Positions 32,413-40,673 of a stretch of 64,000 nt of DNA are shown here, one piece after another. The stretch's first letter is position 1. Each line of letters begins with the position of its first letter. The position numbers and the translations under genes were made by a program. The notes beneath the pieces are model-generated. The model was not told the DNA's origin, made no database searches, and worked only from the letters and a program-made list of their open reading frames with translations. Source of the stretch: Allosalinactinospora lopnorensis (GTDB lineage: Bacteria; Actinomycetota; Actinomycetes; Streptosporangiales; Streptosporangiaceae); the NCBI RefSeq assembly GCF_000981225.1, contig NZ_LAJC01000005.1, positions 57,991 to 121,990 on the forward strand, in the 5' to 3' direction.

Positions 32413-33366
32413 CTAGGGGATCCGCAGCACCTGTGCCGCGTAGGTCAGTCCGGCGCCGAATCCCAGAGTGAGCACGGTGCTCCCCGAGGGCAGCTCGCCG
32501 CGTTCGCTCATGCGGGAGATCGCAAGAGGAATGGACGCGGACGAGGTGTTGCCCGCCGTGACGATATCGCGCGCGACGAGCGCTTGCGGAGCGCCCAGTC
32601 TGCGCGCTATGGCCTCGACGATGCGCAGGTTGGCCTGGTGCGGCACGAACGCGGTGAGCTCGGTGGCCGCAACCCCGGCGCGCTCCAGGGCTTCCAGCGC
32701 CACCGGGTAGAGCTCGGTGGTCGTCCAACGGAAGACCGTCTGCCCCTCCTGGAAAAGGTATCTGTTCTCCCGCAGGTGGATCTTGTCGGCGCGTTCACCG
32801 GAACTGCCCCACACGACGGGGCCGATGCCCGGTTCGTCGGCGGCGGTGACCACCGCGGCCCCGGCGCCGTCGGCGAAGATCACGCAGGTGGAGCGGTCGT
32901 CCCAGTCGACCCACTCGGAGAGCTTCTCCGAGCCCACGACGAGCACGTTCTGTGCGGATCCGATGCGCACGGCGTCCGAGGCCACCGCGAGCGCGTAGCA
33001 GAACCCGGCGCACGCGGCGTTCAGGTCGAACGCCCCAGGGGCGTTGATCCCCAGGTGTGAGGCGACGCTGGAGGCGGCGTGCGGGATCTGATCGGTCTGG
33101 GTGCATGTGGCGACGATCACCAGATCGATCTCGTCGGGGGAGAGCCCGCCGGCGGCGAGGGCCTTCCCCCCGGCGGCGACGGCCATGCTGACCACGGTCT
33201 CGTCGGCGCCGGCGATGCGGCGCTCCTCGACACCGACCCGGCTTCGGATCCACTCGTCCGAGGTGTCCACGCGGGCGGTGAGGTCGTCATTGCTGACGAC
33301 GTTGCCGGGCTGGTACTCGCCGAAGGCGACGACGCGCGCACCGGGCGCGGGGGCGGAAAGGTTCAT
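32413..33366 (-). CDS. fabH: Beta-ketoacyl-ACP synthase III
   Basis: Starts fatty acid chains by condensing a short acyl-CoA with malonyl-ACP; in actinomycetes often with branched starters. 317 residues. Triad Cys119 (NAACAGF), His243 (VPHQANLRI) and Asn273 (AGNTSSASIP). The ATG overlaps the fabD stop in ATGA. acpP begins 81 bases after its stop. Confidence 0.97.
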   Translation of the reverse strand: MNLSAPAPGARVVAFGEYQPGNVVSNDDLTARVDTSDEWIRSRVGVEERRIAGADETVVSMAVAAGGKALAAGGLSPDEIDLVIVATCTQTDQIPHAASSVASHLGINAPGAFDLNAACAGFCYALAVASDAVRIGSAQNVLVVGSEKLSEWVDWDDRSTCVIFADGAGAAVVTAADEPGIGPVVWGSSGERADKIHLRENRYLFQEGQTVFRWTTTELYPVALEALERAGVAATELTAFVPHQANLRIVEAIARRLGAPQALVARDIVTAGNTSSASIPLAISRMSERGELPSGSTVLTLGFGAGLTYAAQVLRIP

Positions 33367-34325
33367 CGGGCACGACCTTCCAGGTCGACGGGAGAACCGA
33401 CCGAGTGCTCCTTGACCAGCTCGCGGGCGCGGTCGAGGTCTTCGGGGCTCTTGACGGCGAGCAGTTCGACACCGCGTAGCGAACGCTTGGCCAGTCCGAC
33501 CAGGGTGCCCGCGGGCGGCAACTCGATGAGTGCCGTGACCCCGAGGTCGGCCAGGGTCCGGGTGCAGGCGTCCCAGCGGACCGGGGAACTGATCTGCGAG
33601 ACGAGGCGGCCGAGGTACTCGCTCCCGCTGGTGACCACCGCGCCGTCGCGGTTGGACAGCAGCCGGGTGCCGGGATCCGCCGGTGCGATCGTTTCGGCCA
33701 TTCGCTGCACACGCTCCATGGCCGGGGCCATGTGTTCGGTGTGGAACGCGCCGGCGACCGAGAGCGGACGCAGCCGGGCGCGGGAGGGCGGGTCCTCGGC
33801 GAAAGCGGCGAGCTGCCCCTCCGTTCCGGCGGCCACGATCTGCCCGGAGCCGTTGTCGTTGGCCGCGGTCAGTCCGTGGGCGTCAAGAGCCGACAGGACC
33901 GCCTCGCGGTCCCCGCCGAGCACCGCGGTCATGCCGGTGGCGATGCTCGCGGAAGCCTCGGCCATGCCGCGGGCCCGCTCGGCTACCAGGGCCAGGGCGT
34001 CCTCGGGGCTGAGAACACCCGCGATACCGGCGGCGGTGAACTCGCCAACGCTGTGCCCGGCGATCGCGTCGATGGATGGAGGCGCGTCCGCGAGATCGCC
34101 GAAGAGGGCCGCGGTGGCGGCGAGCCCGGCGCTGACCAGCAGCGGCTGGGCGACAGCAGTATCGCGGATCTCCTCCGCGTCGGCGGTCGAGCCGTAGCGC
34201 TCCAGGTCCAGCCCGGTCACCGCGGACCACCGCTCGAAACGATCGGCCATGCCGGGCGATTCGAGCCATGGGGCGAGGAAGCCGGGAACCTGGGCGCCTT
34301 GGCCGGGAGCAACGATTACAAGCAC
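33363..34325 (-). CDS. fabD: Malonyl-CoA:ACP acyltransferase
   Basis: Loads malonyl units onto ACP. 320 residues. Catalytic Ser92 in AGHSVGE and His195 in GAFHTEHM; N-terminal APGQGAQ is typical. Start GTG 34325 is the first in-frame codon giving the canonical N-terminus (MLVIVAPGQGAQ); the frame stays open further upstream but without homology. First gene of the FAS operon, divergent from the PucR-type regulator. Confidence 0.96.
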   Translation of the reverse strand: MLVIVAPGQGAQVPGFLAPWLESPGMADRFERWSAVTGLDLERYGSTADAEEIRDTAVAQPLLVSAGLAATAALFGDLADAPPSIDAIAGHSVGEFTAAGIAGVLSPEDALALVAERARGMAEASASIATGMTAVLGGDREAVLSALDAHGLTAANDNGSGQIVAAGTEGQLAAFAEDPPSRARLRPLSVAGAFHTEHMAPAMERVQRMAETIAPADPGTRLLSNRDGAVVTSGSEYLGRLVSQISSPVRWDACTRTLADLGVTALIELPPAGTLVGLAKRSLRGVELLAVKSPEDLDRARELVKEHSVGSPVDLEGRAR

Positions 34326-34375
34326 GCCATTAACACTGCCCTGTAGGGGATCACCAGTCGGATGGCGACACGTAC

Positions 34376-34406
34376 GAAGTTTTCGAGATTCGATTTGTCG
34401 AACTTC
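34376..34406. promoter_or_regulatory. AT-rich inverted repeat in the fabD/fasR divergent region
   Basis: Arms GAAGTT (34376-34381) and AACTTC (34401-34406) enclose a second pair TTCGA/TCGAA in an AT-rich stretch of an otherwise GC-rich gap. It sits 51 bases upstream of fabD. By position it is a candidate binding site for the divergently encoded regulator; there is no direct evidence. Confidence 0.4.
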
Positions 34407-34590
34407 TACAAGATGGCCCGACCTGGAGGTGAAATGCTCTGAGCGGAAGCGGCGCGGCCGATCCAAGTGTGGGCCATCCCACCCGTCACCCTCCACGGAG
34501 GCGCCGCGCGCCGCGGGCATGTGCCGCTGGTATGTCCCGAAAAGGGCGGCTGCGGCAGCGTGCGGGCCGGCCTGATGCCACCCTGGAAGC

Positions 34591-35835
34591 GTGAACACGA
34601 AATTCACTGACCGGGACGAGTCGCGGCAGCCGGCCGGTGCGTCCGATGACGACGCGGCCGTCCGGGCCGAGACCGTGACCCGCCTCGAACGTTCCATGGG
34701 CGCGCTCGGTACGGCCGCCGTAGCCCGTATGGAAAGCCGGCTGTCCTGGTTCCGCCGGATGTCGGCCGAAGACCGGTCCTGGGTGGGCCTGGTGGCCCAG
34801 TCCGGCGTGGCGGCCTTCGTCGACTGGTTCAAGACACCGGGACGCGGCCGCCCGGCCATCACCGTCGAGGTGTTCGGGACGGCGCCGCGCGAGCTCACCC
34901 GCTCGGTGACGCTGCAGCAGACCGTGGAGATGATCCGGGTCGTCATCGATGTCGTGGAGGCCCAGGTCGAGGAGTTGGCCGCTCCCGGAGGGGAGCAGCA
35001 GTTGCGCGAGGCGGTGCTGCGCTACACCCGCGAGGTCGCGTTCAGCTCGGCCAAGATCTACGCCAGAGCGGCCGAGGCGCGCGGTGCCTGGGACGCGCGG
35101 CTGGAAGCGCTCATCGTCGACGCCCTCCACGGCGACCGTGAGGAGGGGCTGCAGACCTGGGGCTCGGCCCTGGGCTGGTCGCACACGCCTGTCATCGCGA
35201 TCGCCGGCGGCCTGGGCGAGCGAGAGGGCGAGGGGGCGCTCGACGACATCCGCGTCGCCGCGCGCCGCGCCGGCCACGATGTCCTCGCGGGGCTCCAAGG
35301 AGAACGGGTCGTGGTGGTGGTCGGCGTCAACGAGAAGTTCGACGAGGCGTCCGCCCCCATGGCGGTCGCGGAGCCGCTCGCCGGGATGTTCGGCTCGGGG
35401 CCGGTCGTCGTCGGCCCGGCTGTCACCGACCTGCAGTCCGCGAACCACTCGGTGCGCTCAGCGGTGAGCGGGCTGCGGGCCGCTGTCGCCTGGCCCGACG
35501 CCCCGCGTCCGGTGCTCGCCGAGGACCTGTTGCCCGAGCGGGCCCTGGAAGGCGACTCCGTCGCGCGGCGCCGGCTCGTGGACGAGGTCTATCTTCCCCT
35601 GCGCAACACGGGCTCACCGTTGCTGGACACCCTGTCGGTGTACTTGGAGCACGCGTCCTCCCTGGAGGCCACCGCGCGGATGCTGTTCGTGCACCCCAAC
35701 ACCGTCCGGTACCGCCTCAGCCGGATCGCCGAGCTGACCGGCCATATCCCTTCGGACGGGCGGGGCTCGTTCGTGCTGCGGATCGCGGTAACGTTGGGCC
35801 GGCTTTCCGAACGCGGCGCGGCGCCCGATGAGTGA
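34591..35835 (+). CDS. fasR: PucR-type transcriptional regulator, FasR-like
   Basis: Regulator of 414 residues with a C-terminal PucR helix-turn-helix (HTH_30): LDTLSVYLEHASSLEATARM then LFVHPNTVRYRLSRIAELTG at about residues 345-385. The central GGDEF-like PucR domain region precedes it. A gene of this type next to fabD is the activator of the fab operon in Streptomyces coelicolor, and the same synteny is seen here. Start GTG 34591. Symbol given by synteny and domain order. Confidence 0.87.
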   Translation: MNTKFTDRDESRQPAGASDDDAAVRAETVTRLERSMGALGTAAVARMESRLSWFRRMSAEDRSWVGLVAQSGVAAFVDWFKTPGRGRPAITVEVFGTAPRELTRSVTLQQTVEMIRVVIDVVEAQVEELAAPGGEQQLREAVLRYTREVAFSSAKIYARAAEARGAWDARLEALIVDALHGDREEGLQTWGSALGWSHTPVIAIAGGLGEREGEGALDDIRVAARRAGHDVLAGLQGERVVVVVGVNEKFDEASAPMAVAEPLAGMFGSGPVVVGPAVTDLQSANHSVRSAVSGLRAAVAWPDAPRPVLAEDLLPERALEGDSVARRRLVDEVYLPLRNTGSPLLDTLSVYLEHASSLEATARMLFVHPNTVRYRLSRIAELTGHIPSDGRGSFVLRIAVTLGRLSERGAAPDE

Positions 35836-36269
35836 CGGAGTCCTCACGGACCTGCGGCGAATCGGTAACGGATCACAGGCTGCCGAACTGTCCGAAATGG
35901 TGCCGCATCCGGTGTCGCGGGCAGGAACTCTGGGGCGGCGCGGGCCGTTCCTGGGGTGGGAAAGGGAAATCACCTGGTCTTTCAGGGGTCGACCCCGAAA
36001 TACTGCCGTATGTGATCCAGTAGGCACGACCCAGCCGTTAAAGGCGTCAACTGAATGTGAATCTAACGCGTCTATGCGGGTAAGGGGATCTGCGACAAGC
36101 TGGGAGCATCAGCGCGGATCAGCGGATCGTTGTGGCTTGTGCGCGGTTGACTGACAACAGTGCCATTCACGAATCGTGATCAATCGGCCACTTTCCGCGG
36201 TTGCGCTTGCGGGTCCGGGAGATCTCCTAGTGCGTGTGCTTGTGAACGAGGATTTGGGGGATTACGGCT
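35836..36269. other. 434-bp intergenic region
   Basis: No gene recognised; base composition is noticeably more AT-rich than the surrounding genes. At 36168-36178 is the small palindrome CACGAATCGTG, and 36148-36165 has a TTGACTGACAACAG stretch that could contain a -35 element. It should hold the promoter of the membrane protein gene at 36270. Confidence 0.4.
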
Positions 36270-37127
36270 GTGAGCAGAGTGAAGAAGCTGTACGCGAGCT
36301 TGAGGGAGGCCGTTCTGCGGCCGACGGAAACCGGACAGCTTCGTCGGCAGGTTCTGTTCTTCGTTCCCCTCCCCATCCCCGTGTTCGCCATCGTGGCGCT
36401 GGCGGTGGGGGGCAGCCTCTCCGCTCCGGGCTGGATGATCCTGCTGTCGGGTTCGGTCGCGATCGCCTCGCTGCTACTGGCTGTCGTCGTGCAGCCCTCC
36501 CCCTTGCCCGAGGGGCTGTCCGCTGAGGCATCGGTCCGCCGTTCGCTGCACCGGTTCCGCCAGATCACCACTCTGAGGATCAGCCTGGCACTGACCCCGA
36601 TCGCGGTGGGAGCCGGAACGGCCGTGGCCGGCGGCGGCCTCCTCCCTCTGATAGTCGCCCTCCTGCTGGCCTGGCCGCAGCTCCTGCTCGCCATGCCGAG
36701 CTTCTTCATCATCACCCGCGCCAGGCGCGCCATGGAGGCATGGGGCACCAAGGCCTACCTCTGGGCTGCCCTGGCCCAGTCGGCCCGCGTGGAGTGGCCG
36801 ATCGCGACCTACCTGATGGAGCAGTACCACGAGCGGAAGGCCCTGGCCGCCCAGCGGGCCGAGAAGGCCGCCTCGGGACGGGGAAGGGACGAGGTTCCCA
36901 CCCAGGAGGGCGCGGAGCAGGACACGAGCGGGACGAACGCGGATCTGCCCGAGCGCTTGGCCGTGCCCACGGCCGAGCCCAAAGCCGAGCCGGGGAACCT
37001 GATCCCCGGTTTCCCGATGCCGGGTGCGGTCGCTTCCCCGGCGCGGCGCATCCTGCGCACCGGCGACGGCATTCGGCGCAAGGTCCGCTCGGGGCGGGGA
37101 AACCGGCGCCCCAAGACCAAGAACTGA
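36270..37127 (+). CDS. Membrane protein of unknown function
   Basis: 285 residues with four predicted helices in two pairs (about residues 28-75 and 105-150: FFVPLPIPVFAIVALAVGGS, MILLSGSVAIASLLLAVVV, ISLALTPIAVGAGTAVAGGG, LLPLIVALLLAWPQLLLAMP), then a charged cytoplasmic tail of about 120 residues rich in Glu, Lys and Arg. I do not recognise a characterised family. Start GTG 36270 follows GGGGGAT. Confidence 0.75.
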   Translation: MSRVKKLYASLREAVLRPTETGQLRRQVLFFVPLPIPVFAIVALAVGGSLSAPGWMILLSGSVAIASLLLAVVVQPSPLPEGLSAEASVRRSLHRFRQITTLRISLALTPIAVGAGTAVAGGGLLPLIVALLLAWPQLLLAMPSFFIITRARRAMEAWGTKAYLWAALAQSARVEWPIATYLMEQYHERKALAAQRAEKAASGRGRDEVPTQEGAEQDTSGTNADLPERLAVPTAEPKAEPGNLIPGFPMPGAVASPARRILRTGDGIRRKVRSGRGNRRPKTKN

Positions 37128-37295
37128 CCCGGCCCGGCGGCGAGCCCCTGGTTTCAGCCGCGGGCAGGAAGCCGACGTGAGCGCTGGGCCGTCGGTGCGG
37201 AAAGAGGCCGCGGCCCCTTTCCTGCCCGCTCCCTCCGACCGGGTGCTCCTGCGCGCCGCTTTCCGCGTACCGGCATGCGAGCGCATGAGGTGGTA

Positions 37296-37354
37296 GGGCC
37301 GAAAGTCGGCGATGGCTGCCCCCGGGACGAGGCGGCGGCTGGGACGAAAGCCCT
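37296..37354 (+). promoter_or_regulatory. Two DosR/OsdR-like boxes upstream of the tandem USP gene
   Basis: GGGCCGAAAGTC at 37296-37307 and GGGACGAAAGCCCT at 37341-37354, 45 bases (about four helical turns) apart, resemble the GGGAC-N4-GTCCC dormancy-regulon box. They stand 227-285 bases before the USP start codon in a 453-bp gap (37128-37580) where I see no gene. Confidence 0.5.
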
Positions 37355-37580
37355 CCGGATACAGGTATGTCGGCGCTAACAGTCAAGGGGAGCGGTGGTC
37401 AGACTGATTCCGAGACCACCGCGACATCGGCCGGGTCCCGGTCTCGGGCGAGGATGCCCTGCGGCACCGGGACACGTGTGGAGTCCGCACAGCCCCGCCC
37501 CGGGTCCGGTCGCTTTCGGTGGACCTCACGCCCCGAACAAGGGTCTGTCGGGGTATCGCCCAACGAATCGGGAAGCCAGG

Positions 37581-38588
37581 ATGATCGGTAAGAAGGCCGA
37601 AGAAACGCAGAACGCCGAGAGCGCGGCCCCGGAAGCCGGGAGTGCCGCCCAGCGTGAGGTCGTGGTGGGGGTTGACGGGTCGGCCCCGAGCCGGGCCGCA
37701 CTGGATTGGGCGGCGGAGGCGGCCGTCAGGCGCGGGATCGGGCTGAGGATCGTGTGCGCGCTGAGCATGCCGTTGGTGGCGATGCCTTTCAGCGCCCCGG
37801 TGCGGGTGGCACCCACGCCCGAGTTGGCGGACCGGGCGGAGGTGGTGCTGACCAGGGCGGTTGAGCGGGTGGCCGAGGTGGCGCCCGCGCTCGCGGTGCG
37901 AACACAGGTCTCCTCCCTGGAGCCGGCTCCGGCGCTGATTGTCGCCTCAAGGCAGGCGGAGCTGGTGGTGGTGGGCTCGCGCGGGCTGGGCGGGACGGGA
38001 TCGGTGTTCCTGGGCTCGGTCAGTGTCCGGGTCTGCGCTCACGGGGCATGCCCTGTTGTGGTGGTGCCACCCGGTGATGAGAGGCGGCGACCCCAGGAGC
38101 GCCGGCGCGTGGTGGTGGGGGTGGACGATTCCGCGCATTCGGGCGCGGCGCTGCGATTCGCACTCGGGGAAGCGGCCCGGCTCGGGGCCGAACTCCGGGT
38201 GGTACACGCCTGGCACGTGCCGGTGCCGCTGGATCCGCTGGCGCTTGGGGCGGCAGACTACGCGGTCGATCAGCAGATGCTGGCCGAGCGTGCCGAGGGG
38301 CGGGTGCGCGCGCTGGTGCAGGAGGCGCGCTCAGGCTTCCTGGACCAGGTGGCGGTGGACGTGGTGGTGGTGAAGGACCACCCGGCGCATGCGCTGCTCA
38401 CCGAGGCTCAGGAGGCGGATCTGGTGGTGATCGGCTCCCGGGGCCGGGGCGGGTTCCGCGGGCTGCTCCTGGGGTCGGTGAGCCAGGCGGTGCTGCACCA
38501 CGCCTCGGCGCCGGTGGTCGTCGCCCGCACCGGCGCGGAGCACGTTGTGGACGAGGAGGCGGGAAAGGAGCACGCGGAGCGTTCGTGA
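37581..38588 (+). CDS. Tandem-domain universal stress protein
   Basis: 335 residues with two complete UspA domains: residues 25-160 (REVVVGVDGSAPSRAALDWA to VSVRVCAHGACPVVVV) and 170-325 (RRVVVGVDDSAHSGAALRFA to SQAVLHHASAPVVVA). The second has the ATP-binding motif GSRGRGGFRGLLLGS (G-2x-G-9x-G-S) and the first a close version (GLGGTGSVFLGS). The two-domain form matches mycobacterial Rv1996/Rv2005c-type proteins of the DosR regulon. Start ATG 37581 after GGAAGCCAGG. Terminator at 38642. Confidence 0.93.
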   Translation: MIGKKAEETQNAESAAPEAGSAAQREVVVGVDGSAPSRAALDWAAEAAVRRGIGLRIVCALSMPLVAMPFSAPVRVAPTPELADRAEVVLTRAVERVAEVAPALAVRTQVSSLEPAPALIVASRQAELVVVGSRGLGGTGSVFLGSVSVRVCAHGACPVVVVPPGDERRRPQERRRVVVGVDDSAHSGAALRFALGEAARLGAELRVVHAWHVPVPLDPLALGAADYAVDQQMLAERAEGRVRALVQEARSGFLDQVAVDVVVVKDHPAHALLTEAQEADLVVIGSRGRGGFRGLLLGSVSQAVLHHASAPVVVARTGAEHVVDEEAGKEHAERS

Positions 38589-38641
38589 ACCGCCGACGGG
38601 ACCGGGCGCCATCGGGAGGCCCGATACGGCCGACACGCGGA

Positions 38642-38670
38642 CCGGAAAGACCGCAGGGCCGTCTTTCCGG
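38642..38670 (+). terminator. Hairpin terminator after the tandem USP gene
   Basis: Perfect 10-bp stem CCGGAAAGAC / GTCTTTCCGG with a 9-base loop, 54 bases after the stop codon. Confidence 0.75.
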
Positions 38671-38736
38671 GTGGTTAGCGGGCATTCGAATTCTCGAACG
38701 AATAGGGGCGCCACCGGGTCCGCCCGTGGCAGGGAC

Positions 38737-38751
38737 GGGACTTCGGGTTCC
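38737..38751 (+). promoter_or_regulatory. DosR/OsdR-like box in the gene-free gap
   Basis: GGGACTTCGGGTTCC, close to the box consensus; it is also the left part of an inverted repeat GGACTTC-N8-GAAGTCC (38738-38759). Confidence 0.45.
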
Positions 38752-38798
38752 TGAAGTCCGCCCCGGTGCGCGCAAAATCCTGCTGTGGCCGCGGAAAA

Positions 38799-38833
38799 GG
38801 GCCGGTCTCCCACCCCGGAAAGGAGACCGGCCC
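38799..38833. terminator. Strong hairpin, possible terminator of an sRNA or of acg
   Basis: 12-bp perfect stem GGGCCGGTCTCC / GGAGACCGGCCC with an 11-base loop. On the minus strand it is followed by TTTTCC, so it best terminates leftward transcription coming from acg; on the plus strand it could end a short transcript from the box at 38737. Confidence 0.7.
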
Positions 38834-39285
38834 ACACGTTTCTACCATCGTCTGCGCGGGCTCCGGGCCTTTTCGCCGGTGCCGACGCGCCGTTCTCCGG
38901 GAGGAGCCGCGCCGCTTCGTCGCTGCGCGGGGGTCGCAGCCCCGGAGACAGGGGCGCGCCTGCGGCCGAACCACCGCCGTCCAGCGGCTCCGCCGCCGAT
39001 CCGCTCTTGTCGCGCGGGGAGTGCGGGATCCGGTGCGAAGGAAGAAGGCGCCCCCCGTTTCCCGTTTCCGCGCGATCGCCTTGCGGTGGTCTTTCGAAGG
39101 AGGAGACCGGAATACCGCGGGAATCACCGTACGAACACGGACCGTTGCGGAGGAACGGAAGAAGCAGTCCGGAAGGATCCTCCATTCCGGTCCGGTGAAT
39201 CCGAGGCAGGCGGCTTTTTCCTCCGGCGGTTGTGCGCTTCGCCCGGCTCCCGGCCGGAACCGCCCGGCGCGTCCGGACCGGTGGG

Positions 39286-40272
39286 TCAGCTTCCGGCGAG
39301 CACGGCCTTGATCTCGTCGTCCAGCGCCGAGCGGTGAGGGTGCGCCCGTCCGAGGCGCATGATCATCTGCGGGTGCGCACCGCAGATGCGCTCGGTGATG
39401 AACGCGCGCAGCAGCGGTTCCTCCAGGGGCTGGGTGTGGAAGGCGGCGGACACCCCGCCGGCGGTCGCCGTCAGGAGCATCCGCTGCAGCGCCTGCCCAG
39501 CGCTCAGGTGGCTCGAACGGGTGTCGGCGGGCGTACTGAGGATCGCGACCGTCCCCGAGACCTCGCCGTGCACGTCGAGCAGGCCGCGGATCCGGTTTCC
39601 CCCGTAGTCGCGGCCCGGGAACATGCCGCTGTCGGTCTGTTCGGTGGGAGGGAAGTCCTCGGCGCGGACTCCGGTGAGAAGCCGGCTGTCCGGCGTGCGC
39701 ACCCAGCGAGCGAGCTCCTCGGCGTGGCCCCGCTCGTGCCTGTGCAGGAATTCGGCGCCGGCCACCAGCCCCCCGAGTGAACGCACTAGTGAGTCGTCGG
39801 TGATCAGGTGCAGTGTCGCCTCCTCAGCGGTCGCGGCCGCGCTGAGGGCCCGGACGAGCCGCACATCGTCGACGTCGGCCAGGAACGGTCCGCGGTGGGT
39901 CCGCCGCCGGCGGATCGAGGCGAAGAGCGTGCGCTCCAGGTCGCTCGGCTCGACGCGTCCTGTCACGGCGACGTCCGCGAGCAGGCCGGGACGGTCGGGA
40001 TCGGGGAACGCCACGACGTGGGGCAGGTCGCCGTGCGCCCGCAACGCGGTGCGGATGTTGTACAACGCCGCACCGCAGCTGATGACGAGCTCCCGTGCCG
40101 CGGGATCGGTGACGTCCAGCCGCCTGTCGACATCCGCGCTTACCGTGATATGCGTTCCATCGCGCGTGAGGACCCATGGCCGGGTGTTGCACACCGACGG
40201 CGCGCGTTCGGCGGCGGCCATTGCGACACGTATGCGCTCGGCCGGTTCCGAGCGGAGCTCGCGAGCGTCCAT
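39286..40272 (-). CDS. Acg-family nitroreductase-like flavoprotein
   Basis: 328 residues resembling mycobacterial Acg (Rv2032) and relatives: a nitroreductase fold in which two halves are fused. Visible: APSVCNTRPWVLTRDG near the N-terminus, the RRRRTHRGPF segment, and the C-terminal TATAGGVSAAFHTQPLEEP followed by HPQMIMRLGRA. In M. tuberculosis Acg is strongly induced by hypoxia through DosR; it binds FMN but lacks ordinary nitroreductase activity. ATG 40272 is chosen because GGAG stands 10 bases upstream. Divergent from the XRE-PNPOx gene. Confidence 0.88.
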   Translation of the reverse strand: MDARELRSEPAERIRVAMAAAERAPSVCNTRPWVLTRDGTHITVSADVDRRLDVTDPAARELVISCGAALYNIRTALRAHGDLPHVVAFPDPDRPGLLADVAVTGRVEPSDLERTLFASIRRRRTHRGPFLADVDDVRLVRALSAAATAEEATLHLITDDSLVRSLGGLVAGAEFLHRHERGHAEELARWVRTPDSRLLTGVRAEDFPPTEQTDSGMFPGRDYGGNRIRGLLDVHGEVSGTVAILSTPADTRSSHLSAGQALQRMLLTATAGGVSAAFHTQPLEEPLLRAFITERICGAHPQMIMRLGRAHPHRSALDDEIKAVLAGS

Positions 40273-40515
40273 CAGTATCAGCTCCGATCGTCGTGGTGCC
40301 GACAAGGTCGGCGTCAGGTGCGGGCGTGGTGCACCGCAGGGGCGGCCCCACCTGTTCGGCCGCGTGTGCCCCGCATACCCGCGGGTCGCCCGTCCCGAAG
40401 GCCGCCGACTGTCCTCGCCGTGTCACCGCGAGGCGGGGCACGGCCGCGACCATCCCCGTGTCCAGTACATCCGGGGCGGGGGCGGCCCGTTAGGGGCCAA
40501 CGATCGGACTGCTCA

Positions 40516-40561
40516 GGGCGGAGGTCCCGGCTGTCCCGGTGCCGGCCGGTACTTTCGGCCC
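40516..40561. promoter_or_regulatory. Two DosR/OsdR-like boxes between acg and the XRE-PNPOx gene
   Basis: GGGCGGAGGTCCC (40516-40528) and GGTACTTTCGGCCC (40548-40561; reverse complement GGGCCGAAAGTACC), about three turns apart, in the 401-bp divergent gap (40273-40673) that has no gene. The sequence just left, CCCGTTAGGGGCCAACG, has a close copy next to the box at 46126. Confidence 0.5.
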
Positions 40562-40673
40562 GTTCTCATGAGGCGAAGGGCGGATGCCCGGCGCCGGGGA
40601 TGATGCCGAGACTGGGGGAGAGGGGCGGCCGGAGACCACGCCGACCGCCCGTGCCCAGGCAGCAGGGAGCAGC

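Larger units (their letters stand above)
38589..39285. other. 697-bp intergenic region without a recognised gene
   Basis: Lies between the tandem USP gene and the acg-type gene. It contains a USP terminator (38642-38670), a dormancy-box-like element (38737-38751) and a second strong hairpin (38799-38833). From 38834 to 39285 several frames are open, but all are Arg/Pro-rich products of GC bias with no recognisable protein; I see nothing certain there. Confidence 0.5.

Noticed and set aside
35836..36269. Possible riboswitch in the AT-richer gap before the membrane protein gene
   Set aside because: I could not fit a c-di-AMP (ydaO) or other known riboswitch core to the sequence; only a small palindrome is evident.
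38585..39337. Several overlapping open frames on both strands between the USP and acg genes
   Set aside because: All are Arg/Pro/Gly-rich and contain the two hairpins; none resembles a protein.
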